Shown here one piece after another: positions 12,641-25,074 of a stretch of DNA of 64,000 nucleotides. The notes below the pieces were generated by a model. The model was not told the origin of the DNA and searched no databases. It saw only the letters and a program-made list of their open reading frames with translations. This stretch comes from Muscardinus avellanarius (lineage: Eukaryota; Chordata; Mammalia; Rodentia; Gliridae), in NCBI GenBank assembly GCA_963383645.1, contig OY726569.1, positions 77,160,135 to 77,224,134 of the forward strand. Reading direction: 5' to 3'. Numbering within the stretch: the first letter of the stretch is position 1; the number at the start of each line of letters is the position of its first letter. The position numbers and the translations under genes are program-made.

Positions 12641-15600
12641 CCTGGGGTTAGAGCAGAAACATACACAGCCCTCCTGGAGCAGAGCAGATAAAAGCCTACA
12701 TGTGGGCATTTGCACGATCTTTTCCTGCTGGACTTTGTAAGAAGCATAAGTCCCCCGCTTCTAGAATCAGCAATTCAGCATTACAAGTCCAGTTGTCACC
12801 CGAGGCCACTGTGGGTGAAGGCCTGGCCTTCATTCTCTGCCCTCTGGACACAAACATTGCTCCCTCTGTGGACAAGGCTCAAGAATCTGCTCGATGGCCC
12901 ATGTCTGCAGCAACCACGTCTGCAGAAATAACAGGTCCACATTATGCTGAGAAAAGCAAAGGCCAAAGGCACATAAATGACTTCTTGAAGAACGGTGGAC
13001 CCCATACTCAGTGGAGGAAGCTAAACTGATGTGGTATCTTCCCACTGCTCTTCCCGCCTGCGTCTGACACACACAGTATATTTCTACTCTAGACCTGCTT
13101 TTCTAGCCCACCTAATTTCCCCCCTGACCTAGCTCATCATACATCGTATTATTTGCTTGTCTGGTGTCTACCTCCTGGGCAAAAATTGTAGGCCCTATAC
13201 GGGGCTGATCTTTGTCTTCTCTGCTGTGTCCCTGGTAGCCAGCTATTAGTAGAACCTTTATTTATTTGTTTATCTTTGATTTAGTTTTGGAAGATTGACT
13301 CTTCACTTGCAGACTTGATAAACCAGTTCCTATGTGAACCAGGAGTCCTGCACCTAAAGCTGGTCCTCTAAAGCCATCGCTAAACAGATTCTGCAGAATC
13401 TCAGGGCAGTTGTATCTTCTGTGAGGCCTCTCACTTCTTAGCAAGTGCAGCCATCTTTCTGTCTTTTATAGAAGGTAGTTTCTGACCCAAGAGGGAATGA
13501 AGAACAGCTCAGCTGGCTTCTAGAGGGTCTGAACCTGAGGCCTCTTCACCCCACTCTGGTCCCTGAGTGATCTCTGAAGCACCCATCTCCCTCTCCCACA
13601 AATACCAGCAGGCTCCCTGCATAAATCCCTGGGGTTTTTGCAAAGGGTACCCCTGAACACGAGCCACTGTGCTCCTGCTAATGAAGCTTTCTTGGGGGCT
13701 GAGGTCATGCTGCCCACTGCATCCAGGAGAGCTGGCATAGAGGTTCCCTGCAGCTCCTGTTTGGCAGGGTTAGAATTCCATCACTGAAGCAACTGAAGCC
13801 CAAAATTTGTTGTTCCTGGAGCCTCCTGGCAAACATGTAAGCACCTGGTGCTTCTCTGGAACCTGATACACGTGTATGTGTGTGTGAATACACACATGCA
13901 CATACATACACACACGTTCACACACGACTCAGTCCCACTATATACCCCAACATAAAAAGGGCTCTACCTCCATGCAACTTATACATCTGCCATTGATGTT
14001 TTAGAGATGGGTAGAAAAATAATCAAGATTTTCCAAGAGTTTCACATCCTTTTATTTGTTTACAGATTCTCTAAATCACAGACAAAAGATTTGCTACCTG
14101 CGAAGTTAACACTGCTAATCAATCACTGAACTAGATACTAACCACATCAAGGAAGAGATAGGGCGCTCATGACTTAGTCTTTATGAATGAGGGGCTGGGA
14201 TAGCCAGCAGTTCCAAAGATAAAGGCTGCTTGATGTCCACATTGCTTATTATCAGCTCCCGGTCTTGGCCTCTCCAAGGCTCTGCTCCAGAAACCAGGAA
14301 GAAGACAGGGCGAGGAAGGCTGCTCGTTTCTGGACAGCTCTTGTAGCCTTCTGAATGAAGAGCGGTCACCTCTCCTTCCAGACAAGTCCTTGGTCCTCGA
14401 GCCCAAACCTAGATGTGGGCTATTACTAACCTGTAGATTCTCCTGGAGACAGCAACAATATGTCAGCTCTCTGGAAAGTCCCTTAACCAGCAAGTCCCCT
14501 TAGGGTGGTGGGAGATGTGGCACCTCCAGTACTGAAACATCAAGAGGTCTTGATACATCCCTTAGACAACGCAGAACATCACGGCACTTTTCACATTAGG
14601 AACTACAAAAGAGTAGGAACTGACACATGGGAGGAAAGAATGTCCCTAGAAGACCCAGTGGCACACATGTGCGTGCACACACACATACACACACACACCT
14701 CTATAGGCTGACACTACAAATCACATCACGCCTTAAAGAGGAGGAGAGTTAGCAGAGTGGGAATGGGGTTTTCTTGTTTGTTTGTTGCTGTGGTTGCTTT
14801 TTAGAGTAGCCAAAGCAAGCCAAATGGAAATACTGTCTTTGAACCATTACACACAACTTCCCCAATCTGTAGCCCTTTTCTCTAACATCATGAAAGCTGT
14901 ATTGGCCTCAGTCCTACACATTGTAGCAAGCAGCTCAAGACAAAAACTCTTGTTTGGTCAGCAAGAGGCAATGTGGTGTCACGTCCTGAGGTCCAGGGAG
15001 AGAGTGTTCAGAGGCAGCAAAGGAAGACCTTCGCTCGCCAGCATTTCTGGCGCTAGAGGCCAACTCACTTAGCCATTCTTTTATGACTTCGAATTTCAGG
15101 AGTTGTGTGGAGTAGGCAAAGCACAAGCAAGCATGTGGGCATGATGGGGACAAAATGCTGGCTCGGATGACCTCCCTGCCCACCCCTGGAAGAAGTTTGC
15201 ATCACATCTACAGGTCAAGAGATACCAATGGGGACTCAGTGATTGGCGATCGTGGTAAAATCTCCAGGGTTTCCTTCCCAAATGCCCGCCAGCGTAAGTC
15301 AGGGGCAGTACATTCCTAGACCAATGAAGGCTAAATTAACCCTTTGCCATGCCTCACACCCTCCGATGGACCCAAGGGCTTCTGTGCCTTCCATGAAGCC
15401 TGAGCAGATGGGAGCTCCTCACAGGACAGCGGAGCAGACATCACCCCCAAGAGAGACTGGGAGCCTCCCATCAGTGCCTACCCAGGGGATCTCCATGTCC
15501 ATAAGCAGGGACAGCCCTCACCAAAGCCACCTGCTGAACCAGCCTCTTCCCAGGAGAGACAATGCAGGGCTTTGGCAATGAAAAGCTACTTCTTTAGGCT

Positions 15601-17610
15601 TCCTGGGGCACTCCATGTCTTGGCCATCAAAGGGAGAAAGTGTCACAACCTCATTGCCCTCAGCCTAAATGCATTTGGGAAGGGGGAGCAGAGCATGTTG
15701 AGGACTCTCTATTCTAGCTCTTTCTCAAATCATCTGTCCAACATGGACAGGCCCGTTACTCCTTGGGTCTCCATTTCCTCATCAGCCAGCTTCAGATTAG
15801 GAAGAGGTCTGAGAGTATGCCCAGTCTGAGGGGGGAGGCAACCCTTCCAAAGCCCAGCCCACTGGCTCTCAGGTGCCCAACTCCATCTCTCATGGAGCTG
15901 AGGCCTGTGGGCTCTGAGTCCACCACCAGCTGCTTGAGGGGGTGGGGTGCTGCCAGTCTGGCCTGGGTAGAATCCAAGTTGGACAGCCTTTCCCTCTCAA
16001 CCTCCTGCCAACACTAAGGACAGGAGGAAGCCAGCCATTTAAAGAAGGTTTGGCTCAAAAGAACCATGCCCAGGGGCCTTGAAATGGATGGGTGGATCAA
16101 ACCCCAGGGTACGTTTCAGACTCTCCCAAGCCCAGTTATCTCTGAATCTTCAAAATTCACCAAAATCCCCTAAGAGCCAGGTGCTCTCCAGGGGCTCAGA
16201 TGAGCTCTTCCCCAGGCCTCCCCACAGAGAAGCCACAGGCTGCTCTGAGCTGACACCTCCACTTGGGCAGACACAGGCCTTCCAAGCCAGGCATCAGGCT
16301 GGCAAGAGAGCCTGGTGTGCTTCTTTAGGGAGTAGCTAAAAATTGAAACCTGGCTGACAGGTGCAGAGAAAAGGGAGCTGTCCGCTGCTGTCAAGACAGA
16401 CACCCGGGAGTAGAAAATATCCCGAAGCCAAAATATGACAAGCCCCTGACCGAAGGTGGGAAGAGGAAGGTTACCAAAAGTGCCTCTGAAATCAAGCTCC
16501 ATCCACACCCGCCATTCCAGACACAGTTTCCTCCTCCTCTTTGGGGCCTCCTTGGGAGGCCACCCATTCTGTGCAGGAAGACCCCACCTGCCACTCCCCC
16601 TCTCTGCTCACTGTCCAGCTCCTCTGATCAGGCCCCGCCAATTGCACGTCCCACCCTCAACCAAAAGCAGCTTTGAGAGACACAGCCTCAGACTCTGGGT
16701 GCACGACATGTTGCAACAGGGCATGATCTCACTACCTCTGATGCTAGGATGCTCATCTTCCAGGGCGGCCAAGGTTGTGAAACAGAGAAAAGCAACAAGG
16801 CCGAGGTCACCTGGGCTGGCCTCCCCAGCCTCCCAAGGGGGAGAAGAACTCAATGTTTTCATCTACTTGTCTTCTACTGATGAGCATGCTTCTGAAACAG
16901 AGACCTAGATACACACGGGGCTTCCCGGGTGGCCAGACACAGAGCATACAACCAGAACTCCTTGGGAAAGCCTCATGTCCTGGCTGAAAAGCAAGTTCAA
17001 GGCTGAGATGGGATGAGGTTTATTTTTTTTCAGCCCCTACAGGACCTAGCTCAGTGCTTTGTACATAGGGCCCTGCTGCCCAGGAATCCTCCGGGAAGAC
17101 AAGAGGTGTGCTCAGTTATCTTCAGAAGAAACACACTCAGAGCAGACAAATGTGGCAGGCGAGTGGTGGACAACTGAGATGGACACCCTCCTTCCTGGCC
17201 GGAGGACACAATCGCCCCCCCCCCAGCACCTGATGGTTTACTGCCAACGCGTGATCTGCCTGCTTTCACAAATGCCACGGGAGCCCCATGCACTGGTGGC
17301 CGGGCCTCCCTGCCGCTCCACCTCCTCTGCTCTGAGATAATCGCTCTGTATTTTCATGCTCTTGCTCACATCTTATCAGCCAGGGGTTTTTTGCTTTCTT
17401 CTAGTCCCTAATTTAGGCCTCTTCAACTACATGTTGAAAACGCACAGGGGTATATTTTCGGCTTCTTTTATGCCACTGGTTCTTCCCACTACCACCCCAC
17501 TCTTAAGCATCTAGCGTGGCAGGAGGGAGGACGACAGGAAAGGTGCAGGAGAGGGAGGAGGCAGGAGAGGAGGAGGAAGGTCTTGCTGGGGAACAGACAT
17601 GAAAGGGTAA
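12641..17610. other. Non-coding DNA, no gene seen
   Basis: Unique sequence with short CA/TG tracts near 13875-13925 and 14665-14700. The first non-repeat minus-strand AATAAA after the DPF3 stop lies at 17019-17024. ORFs up to 150 codons (16456-16908) lack family features. Confidence 0.55.
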
Positions 17611-17709
17611 AGTCCAAATAAAAAAAATATAAAAAATAGGTCTGGGAGTATAGCCCGGAGGTAGAAGGGTTTCGAGGAACCCCAGTACCACCAACAAAAA
17701 ACAAAAAAC
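17611..17709 (+). mobile_element. B1-dID/MEN SINE fragment (right part)
   Basis: 'ggtctgggagtatagcccgg', 'aggtagaagggtttc', 'ccccagtaccacc', then an A-rich tail; the left part is missing. Confidence 0.75.
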
Positions 17710-18004
17710 ACTTCTAGCCCTAGAGTCTTTGCATCCCCTTGATAGATAGCAGAATGGAGACTTTTTCCCAAGCCCTCAAATATCACCCAGTATCTCTCCC
17801 AGAGAAGCAGAGGTGGGGGGGCGTGCAGAGCTGGGGCAGCCAATGGCTTTCCCAGCACGAAGTCCCCATTTATGAAGCCTGTGGCTGTGCAGGGGTGGGG
17901 AGCTGGAGTTGCAGACCTCAGCGACAGATGCATCTGCCCTGGCAGCTCCTGGCTCTCCCTCTCAGCCGGGAACACCACCAATGGTTCCCTTTATGCCATC
18001 AAGC

Positions 18005-18006
<2 letters not shown>

Positions 18007-18049
<43 letters not shown>
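18007..18049. repeat. (GA)n microsatellite
   Basis: About 21 GA units after 'caagcaggga', ending in GTGTACAC. Confidence 0.97.
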
Positions 18050-18050
<1 letters not shown>

Positions 18051-19663
18051 TACACATACATCCCTGTTCTCATCAATGTCAATAATATTAATTCAAATTA
18101 CAGAGATGCAGAGAGGCACACGAAGGGGCAATGAGCAAATGTAACCTGGGATGTGGAGGGTTCATCGCTGCAGGGACACACAGGCCTCCCCGGCTCCCAC
18201 AGAGGCCGCTTCCCCACTATAGCAGTGCTGATTTGCCAGTGGGTGCCAACCTGAATGGCCATCTTGCTCACTGCCTGGGCTAGAGGTCATGATTAGTAAT
18301 TATATCTCTGTTCAAGAGGGGCCTGGCCTCCTGCCAGTCCCAGCCCTGCCGTCCTCAGGCCTGCCCTGGGGAATGTCACCAGCAGCCAAGGAGGGGAACC
18401 GTGGACTGTCCCCCTTCAAGTCTGCTGGTCGCACACTGTGAGGCTAGTGCTGGAGCAAAGGAAGTGGAGGGGCACTCCTGTACCCCCGACGCTGTGGCTG
18501 CCTCATACCTGGTAGGTGCTGCCAGCCCAGGGCAGAGCGCAGCTCCCACAGAAACCAGAGAGTGCCTCTTTGGGATCTGCCAGCTCCTCCTCACACATAG
18601 AGTTCGCTTTTCCTTCTGGGAAACCCAGTGGCCAGGAGACCCCTTGCCCTCCTGCTCAGGCTTCCTGCAGTGACTTCCTTTGGGCCTCCGTCCCAGCAGG
18701 CTGGCTGGAAGCCTGGAGCGGAAGCCGCAGCTGCTGCGATGCTCAAAGGAGCCCCCAATCCATCTGCATCTGCGTGGGGGGCTCTGTTCGCCCTCCCATG
18801 TCCGGGGTGCTGAGCAGTCAGCACCCACATCCTGCTCGCCCCTCCTCCTTCCTGCCTCCCTCTCAGAGCAAGTACCCCAGCTGTCCCTTCATATAGACAG
18901 GGGGGTCTCCAGCCTCCTTAGAAAGGGATTCCTAGCTCTCAAAGGCCCCCATCTAGCTGCCCCCAAAGGCCCTGAACCAACCCATCTGTCCTGCTATTTC
19001 TATACTTGGGGCAGGTGGCCATGGCCTCTGGCAGAGAGTCAAAAACATACTCCAAGCCCTGGGAATGTTCAGAAATGGGGAAGGAGCCCCGACGCACAGC
19101 AAGCCTCAGAATCCACCTCTGACAAAGATGAATTAGAACCAAGGGCAGCTGAAGTTGGGGCGGAGCCTTGCAGGCCTGAGGCCAATTAAAATATCCCTTC
19201 CTCCTCACTATGCTCCCCACCCCTCACCTGGTGTGTGGATGAAATTGGGCTCAGCTGAAAATCAAAGCCTCCGTCAGGGAGGGGAGTAAGGTTCCAAAAA
19301 GGGTAACAAGTGGGGACTGAGGGGCTGCCCACCTTGCCAAGTGGCAGGAAACCCTGCTCACTCCCCAGCTGCGACCCTCTTGGGTTTGGGTTCAGGGCCT
19401 GAGCCCTCTGGCAGCGGTGCGGTGCCTAGAACACCTCCACACCCTAAACCTGCAGGTGAGATCGACCCACTCTTTGCTGATGCCTGTCCCCCTAGCCTGG
19501 CCAGTCTAGACCTGGGTGGCAGCTTATCTCAGGAAGTTAGAAGGACATGTGTCCAGGGGTTGGAGAACTCACAGGGATCCAGGCAGGAGCCGGCAGGTCC
19601 CCCACCTCCAGCTGGGTGAAGGACTGCTTCTGCCTGCCCTGCCCTCAGAGCCTCCTGTCTAAA

Positions 19664-19842
19664 CTGGGTGTGGTGCCACACACCTGGAATTCCAGTATGC
19701 TGGAGGCTGAGACAGGAGGACAGCAGGTTCGAGACCAGCCTCAGACATTTAGCGAGACCCTGTTTCAAAATAAAAAAATAAAAATGGCTGGGGCGAATGC
19801 ACTAGATTCAATCTCCATTACCAAAAAAAAAAAAAAAAAAAA
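19664..19842 (+). mobile_element. B1-dID/MEN SINE, sense
   Basis: 'ctgggtgtggtgccacacac' through 'gagaccctgtttcaaaataa' to a 20-base A tail at 19823-19842. Confidence 0.85.
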
Positions 19843-20619
19843 GTACCCCCATCCCCATCCAACAAGAAGCCAAAGGCCAGGGGCCTTGAGAAAAAGGAGC
19901 TGGCTCAGTGTCCAGAGCTTGACCTTTTTTTTTTTTTTCTTCTTCTTCTTCTTCTTTTTCTTTTTCTTTTTAAGCTTGTATTCCAAGATCACAAGCCTGA
20001 GAAATAATGGGTTATTTCCCCATGCCCTCTGGTTATTTAGTTCGAAGATTTTCCCTTAGGGAAACAAACCCCCCTTCGTGTGCCCTGTTCCAAGGGCCTT
20101 CCCCTCCCTTCTGTGCACAGGGTTTTGCCTGACTCACCTCACCTCCTCCTCCAGTACCCCTTCCCTCCTCTCCAGGATGCCACTAAAAGCCATCGCCGCT
20201 CCTAAAGGAGCCGGGCCACACACTCCACTCAAGGCACCTTCAGCTGGCCTGTGAGCACCAGGAGCACTGGCCCAGGCAGCTGGCTCCTCCCTTGGGCATG
20301 ACTTTGGGACGCCCCAAGGAGGGGCTGGGATGGAAATCCTGGGTGGAGGAAAGTGCTCTCATCTCAGCACTTCCAGAACAGGCTGAGAACCGGCCTGGGG
20401 AGCAGTCCAGTGGTCCCTCAGGATCCTGCCCTGAGCCACCAAGCCATGTCTCATACACATGAGCTCAAAGAGGAGATGACAAACCCCTTTGCCCTGCATC
20501 CTGGAGCCTGAGGTTGCCCACACTCTTTCTTCCACCGCACAGGAGAGCACAGGTCCCCTCAACATGCCCCCAAAGGAAAAGTAATATGTCATTTTTCTTG
20601 GTTGGAATATCTAGACTTT

Positions 20620-20829
20620 GTGTGGGGGAGGGGTCTGGGGATGGAACCCAGAGCCATTTGACCTCTGAGCTACACCCCCTGCCCAATTTTTTTATTCTTT
20701 ATTTTGAAACAGGGTCTCACTGAGTTGCAGAGGGCCTCACTAAGTAGCTGGGGCTGTCTGTGAACCACGATCCTCCAGTCTCAGCCTCCTGAATGCTGGG
20801 ATTACAAGCTTGGGCCACCTCGCCCAGCT
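20620..20829 (-). mobile_element. B1-dID/MEN SINE, antisense, intact target duplication
   Basis: Exact 14-bp duplication AATATCTAGACTTT at 20606-20619 and 20830-20843. Internal order 'ggtctggggatggaaccc', 'gaaacagggtctcactgag', 'tgggattacaagcttgggcc'. It carries minus-strand AATAAA copies downstream of the DPF3 stop, which could act as poly(A) signals. Confidence 0.92.
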
Positions 20830-21424
20830 AATATCTAGACTTTTGAAGGGGTAGGCTAGAAGGAATCCTGCCGTATTCGAAGCACAGAGACAAAACTGTA
20901 CTTGGAGTGCGATTCCTCAGGGTCCCAAGAAACTTCAGTGTGAAACCCAGGCTCCCCCACCCTCAAATCCTGTGCTCATCCCCAGCTCTGGAGGAATCTG
21001 GCCTCCTGCCCACCCACCCACTCACCCACCCACGTGTCTGAGCCAGAACCACAGGAAGCAGCTCTCTCTTCAGCCTGCCTGGGCTTCCCACCAGGCCCTG
21101 GGGCAGCCACAGAGCAGGGGAGCCTGGGGACTGCTGCTCCTGCTTGGGGTGTTGCCAGCAGGTGAGGGGAGAGAGGGAAAGCGAATATAAATCTCCAGGC
21201 GGGGGCCTTGCTTCTGTATCCTCACAAAGTTGCCGGCCCTGGATTTGCTGCAGGCTCCAAAAAAACAGTATTTCATACAAATCTACAAGGAAACAGAACC
21301 ACATCTTTCAGTTTGGGTCCTACAGGGGTGAAGCTGAGCAGAGGGCCCTGACTTCTCAGGGACTTGAGCTGGGAGGCAGCAGCATCAATATCTGCCACTG
21401 AGTGGAGGCCTTCCTTGTCCCAGG

Positions 21425-21555
21425 CCCACGAGAAGACCTTTGCCGCCATTATTCTAATCCCTGCAGTGCCCCAGCTGGAGGCTCCGAGAGGTGAAGTAGT
21501 CACTTCTCTAAACCAGCTAGAGAATGGCAGGTCTGGACTTTAAACCAAGATGCTG
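21425..21555 (-). mobile_element. MIR SINE, antisense
   Basis: 'gccattattctaatccctgc', 'ggaggctccgagaggtgaag', 'aatggcaggtctggacttta' follow the antisense MIR order. Confidence 0.65.
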
Positions 21556-21924
21556 GTGAGTCTTCTACCTGATCTGAACTGAACTTGGCTCTCTGCAGAA
21601 GTTAGTGCTGCCCATGCTGGTTAAGCTTGCAGGAGGGGGTCTCTGGAGTACCTTCATGCTCAAGTCCCCAGCCCCATGGCAAATCCCACCACAGCCCATG
21701 GACAGTCATGGTCTCCTTGGTCACAGCCCTGGCCCAGTGACACTGACCACAGGCAGAGTCAACCCCCTTTGGTCAAAAGGTAGACTCAAGAAGGCATCTA
21801 ACGTTGGCTATCACACAGAAGGTGGACATGGAAGGTATCTGGAGCTCCTCCCAGGCAAGCCCGGCTCTGCAGGGGCTGTTTATGTCACAGGATGCTTTTT
21901 AAGGGACCAATGTGGCTATGGAGT

Positions 21925-22050
21925 GGTTGGGGCAAGTGTCACCATCTCCATTTACAGGTGGGCAAACAGGTTCAGGGATGTCTAGTGACTTACTCAAGGT
22001 CACCCAGCTACTCAAGGGCAAAGGGCAAACTAAAACCCTGATCCTCCTCG
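21925..22050 (-). mobile_element. MIR SINE, antisense
   Basis: 'caccatctccatttacaggt', 'gacttactcaaggtcaccca', 'gctactcaagggcaaa' are diagnostic of antisense MIR. Confidence 0.8.
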
Positions 22051-22941
22051 TGCACCCCACCGTTCTAGCTTGTTCTCAGAGGCTCAGAGAAAGAGACTAA
22101 TTTGAAGTTTACCTTCTTTTTTCCAAAACAGCAGCTGATAAATGCGACTCTAGAGACTTTTAGAGAATGAGAAGGGAACTCTGTGGACTTCCTGAGGTGA
22201 CCCCAGAGCTCTGACCAGCCCCAGCACTGTGGGTAAGCTCCAGTGTGCTCTCCTAGGCTGAGACCCAGTCCACCCTCGGCCTCTGTGGGTGGAGCAGACA
22301 CATCTGAGACAGACCAGGACACGCCTCGTCTGCATTCACACATGCTCCAAAAGAGGACCTGTCAATTCACAGGGCCACAATTTGGCTTCAGGTTTGCTTT
22401 TTAACTTTTAAATCACTGTGACATTTGGGAATTTTTTTTTCCCTAAAATTAATGGAAAATGAATCTCAAAACTAGTCACCAGGCTTTGAGGACACCCGGC
22501 TTTGGGTGCTGGGAGGAGAAAAAGCCAGAGTGGTCAGGAGAGGAAATGTGCTGTGATGGGACCCTCCCAGGCCCTCCCAGGGCCCACAGAATCCAGAGGA
22601 GCTTACCAACTGCAGGAGAAAGCATATCGTTTACAAGGAAGATAGAAATCCCATCTGGACAGGGGCCCTTTAAGTGAGATCATTATGTATGCGTGCAACC
22701 CACTTCAAGGCCACAGGGGTCTGCAGGAGAGTGACCCCCATTCTCTTGCCACAGGTCACTCTGCAAAGGCATGGGGGAGACATACACGTCTTGGCTGCAT
22801 GCCAGGCTGCCCTGGGTCTACTGGCCAAGAGCAATTAGCCAGGGGGAGGACAGCTCCTGCCAAGTCCCAGAGCAAACACTGCAGCTAGGCAGAAGTAGCC
22901 CAGCTAGCCCCATTCTCCAGGGCTTCTTCAGGAGCCGAAGA

Positions 22942-22951
22942 CTAAAAATAA
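22942..22951. promoter_or_regulatory. MEF2-type site CTAAAAATAA
   Basis: Matches YTA(A/T)4TAR. It lies 1.45 kb downstream of the DPF3 stop in unique DNA, close to a block at 23041-23110 that looks repeat-free. DPF3 expression in heart and muscle has been reported to depend on Mef2a; the link to this copy is inference. Confidence 0.3.
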
Positions 22952-24401
22952 CCCGGGTCTTTGTTGTAAGCTGCCGGACCACAGAGATGGAGCTGATTTC
23001 AGGGAAGCCAAGCATGCACGAGGGTCCCTCTCGCAGAGACCTGCCCTTTGGGCGAATGATTTTTCCAAAAATGTGTCAGTTATTGTGCTGTTGCTGCAAT
23101 TCAAAGACAGCCCAATCCACTCCCAGCCTCTGGGGCTGTGTTCCAACATGCGGTGTTCTGGGAATCTAGGCCTCCCCACCTCTTTCTTCTAGAAACATTT
23201 TTTTCTACGTATATATAAAATAAGAGTCTGGCTCGTGGGGGAGCTCAGGAGATGAAAACCGCCCCGGAGCTGAGGATTCTGGACCATCACCACCAGATCA
23301 CATTACCCTCATCATCTGCTTAAGTAACGATCATCTCTCCTCCATCCTAAAATTTCCAGTCAGGTCTCCGTAGACAATAGCAAACAGACATTGTATAGAA
23401 GAAATTATTTGGGAAAAGGAATTTGTAGAGTTGCGTCAATACTGTAGAATTCCTGGAAGCTATAATCCCTGTATCCAACATTTGGACACCTACACAGGCC
23501 TCCTTCATTTGCCCCCAAGTGCTCCAGTCCCATCAGGGGAAACTGACCTAGACCTCTGCACCCAGCTGGGTTGGGAGGCAGTATTGAGCTCCTTCCTCTG
23601 GCCACAGGCTGTGGCTTATCTTACCTCAAGGACGCCTCAGCTCTGAAGGTCAAGGAACCTATTGGAGCCCTTGCAAAGTCTCTCCAGATGGATAACAAAT
23701 ACTGACTGGCTGTGGGGGGCCTTTGCCTTGTTTTCCCACTGTTTCCTCCCGTCTCTCAGCCCCTCCCCACTCTCTATCAGTGAGTAAGAGCCCCCAGCTT
23801 GTGGATAACAAACTGGGGCTCTAGAAAGTAATACTTCCTCTTCACAGAGGCCAAGGAACAAGAAGGAATCTCCAGAGGCTCCATTTCCAAGGTGACTTCC
23901 AGGACCCAAGTCTAGAAGTTTCCAGTCAGGTTTGTACTGAACGAGACTTCTCGGCAGCACTCTGCTCCTCTGGTGAGAACTTAGGATGAAGAGCCTTAGC
24001 TGGGGGTGAGGAGGCCGTGCGAAGGCTTCTTGGAACACGGTAGATAAAAAACACCAAACTATACACAAGTGATTGACGAGTCGTGATAAAATGGCTCCCC
24101 TTCAAATGGGAACCGTGAGAGGGCCGCAGTGCTAGGGTAAAAGTGAGAGGGCTCCACAGGGTAGGACTGGGGTTATTCTTCAAAAGTGCAAGATCCTTCA
24201 GGTAGAAACAAGGAGGTGCTGGCTGTGTGGGGCAGGAGGTAAGTGCCTCGCCTCTTGGTTCCCTGTGTCCACGCTCTTCTGTGACTGTTCATTTTCCTCT
24301 CGGTTGGTCTGTCTAGATATGTGGAACGGGGGCTCCATCTGGTTTGAACTGGGCTCTGGCTCAGCCCCTCCAGGGGCAAGTCACACTGGTGACCTGGGGC
24401 C

Positions 24402-24472
24402 CTAGGCCTGGCAGCCAAAGGCTGAAGCTTTCTCTTTGAGCAGTTCCCAGCACAAGTGGCAGCTCCAGCTTC
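24402..24472 (-). CDS. DPF3: DPF3 terminal coding exon: end of PHD2, C-terminus and stop
   Basis: Minus-strand exon after the acceptor 'cttgtag'. The first two bases complete the split glycine; 22 residues follow (SWSCHLCWELLKEKASAFGC, then QA) and a TAG stop at 24402-24404. This corresponds to DPF3b residues 357-378. SCHLC supplies the last two cysteine ligands of PHD2; the short lysine- and alanine-containing tail is the native C-terminus of the long isoform. Its presence means the locus can make DPF3b with an intact tandem PHD module. The 3' UTR continues to lower coordinates. Exon length and ending agree with the 378-residue family member. Confidence 0.95.
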
Positions 24473-24992
24473 CTACAAGAGACAAGATGGCATTAGTAGC
24501 AATCTCTCTCCCAAGCCCTGCACCCACCTAGTGGCCCTGACTCCTCATAAACCCTTTTCTCCTTTGACTTTCACAATTTGGACACAAAATCTCAGTCCTG
24601 AAAACCTGCTGGGAACTGTTATTCAGCAGAAAGTAACGACTGAGATGATCAGCTGAACTGTTAAAAGATTCTCACTGCTTGGTCTGGCTTCTCAACCAGC
24701 ATCACTGGGCCTGGACCACTCCCCCTGGATGCTCACACCTCTCCCACCAGCTGGATGGCATGTCTGGAAAACATCTCGTGGGACCTCAGGTTGACATTTC
24801 AGGCAGTTGGACTGTGCCTTCATTGCCTCATGTGTGACATGGCGGCCGCTGTACCTACCTCATAAGGTTGTGATGATTAAATGAGACAAGACATAAAAGC
24901 CCTTAGCACAAGGCCTGCCCCACAGCGGGGGCCCACAAAGTGGGAGGAGTAGAAGCTGTTGCTAATGTTATTGTTGACCTCATCGTCATTAC
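24473..24992 (-). other. DPF3: DPF3 last intron (520 bp)
   Basis: GT-AG intron that splits the PHD2 finger after a single base of a glycine codon. An ancient MIR occupies about 24800-24940. If retained, the reading frame from the upstream exon stays open for 37 codons and stops at 24877-24879, giving a PHD2 that lacks its last zinc ligands. Confidence 0.9.
24800..24940 (+). mobile_element. MIR SINE inside DPF3 last intron
   Basis: 'gtacctacctcataaggttg', 'tgatgattaaatgagacaag', 'cccttagcacaaggcctg' are the 3' half of MIR. It ends about 50 bp from the donor side of the intron. Confidence 0.85.
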
Positions 24993-25074
24993 CTTCTGGG
25001 GGCTCGGCCACTGGGGGATTTAAACAGTACATGTGATAGCCGCGGTCACAGTCATCGCAAAAGAGGAGCTGGTC
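24993..25074 (-). CDS. DPF3: DPF3 penultimate exon: PHD2 core
   Basis: Minus-strand exon of 82 bases with acceptor 'ccactag' preceded by a pyrimidine-rich tract and donor 'gaagGTAATG'. It encodes 27 full residues ([20 protein letters not shown] then PVAEPPE) plus the first base of a glycine codon: DPF3b residues 329-355. The CDDC pair, the histidine of GYHMYC and its cysteine are PHD2 zinc ligands. The acidic DDCD stretch belongs to the finger that recognises the unmodified H3 N-terminus. The 'NPPVAEPP' linker identifies DPF3 rather than DPF1 or DPF2. It starts in frame after the exon at 35141-35253 across a 10,066-bp intron and is followed by a 520-bp intron. No broken codons or frameshift. 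Confidence 0.95.

Larger units (their letters stand above)
20844..24401 (-). other. DPF3: DPF3 3' UTR and downstream DNA, end not resolved
   Basis: Sequence following the TAG stop on the minus strand. By eye I found no AATAAA or ATTAAA on this strand until the antisense SINE at about 20.69-20.71 kb (AATAAA inside the SINE); the first one outside a repeat is at 17019-17024, which lacks an obvious GU-rich follow-up. The true cleavage site may use a variant signal (e.g. CATAAA at 21879-21884) or lie several kb down. The block holds two antisense MIRs and unique, moderately GC-rich DNA. Confidence 0.4.

Noticed and set aside
17511..17981. 156-codon minus ORF
   Set aside because: Half of it is translated SINE sequence.
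1..24000. 3' end of RGS6, the expected neighbour downstream of DPF3
   Set aside because: In the human order RGS6 lies beyond DPF3's 3' end by roughly 50 kb; I found no RGS-domain or RGS6 C-terminal coding signature here.
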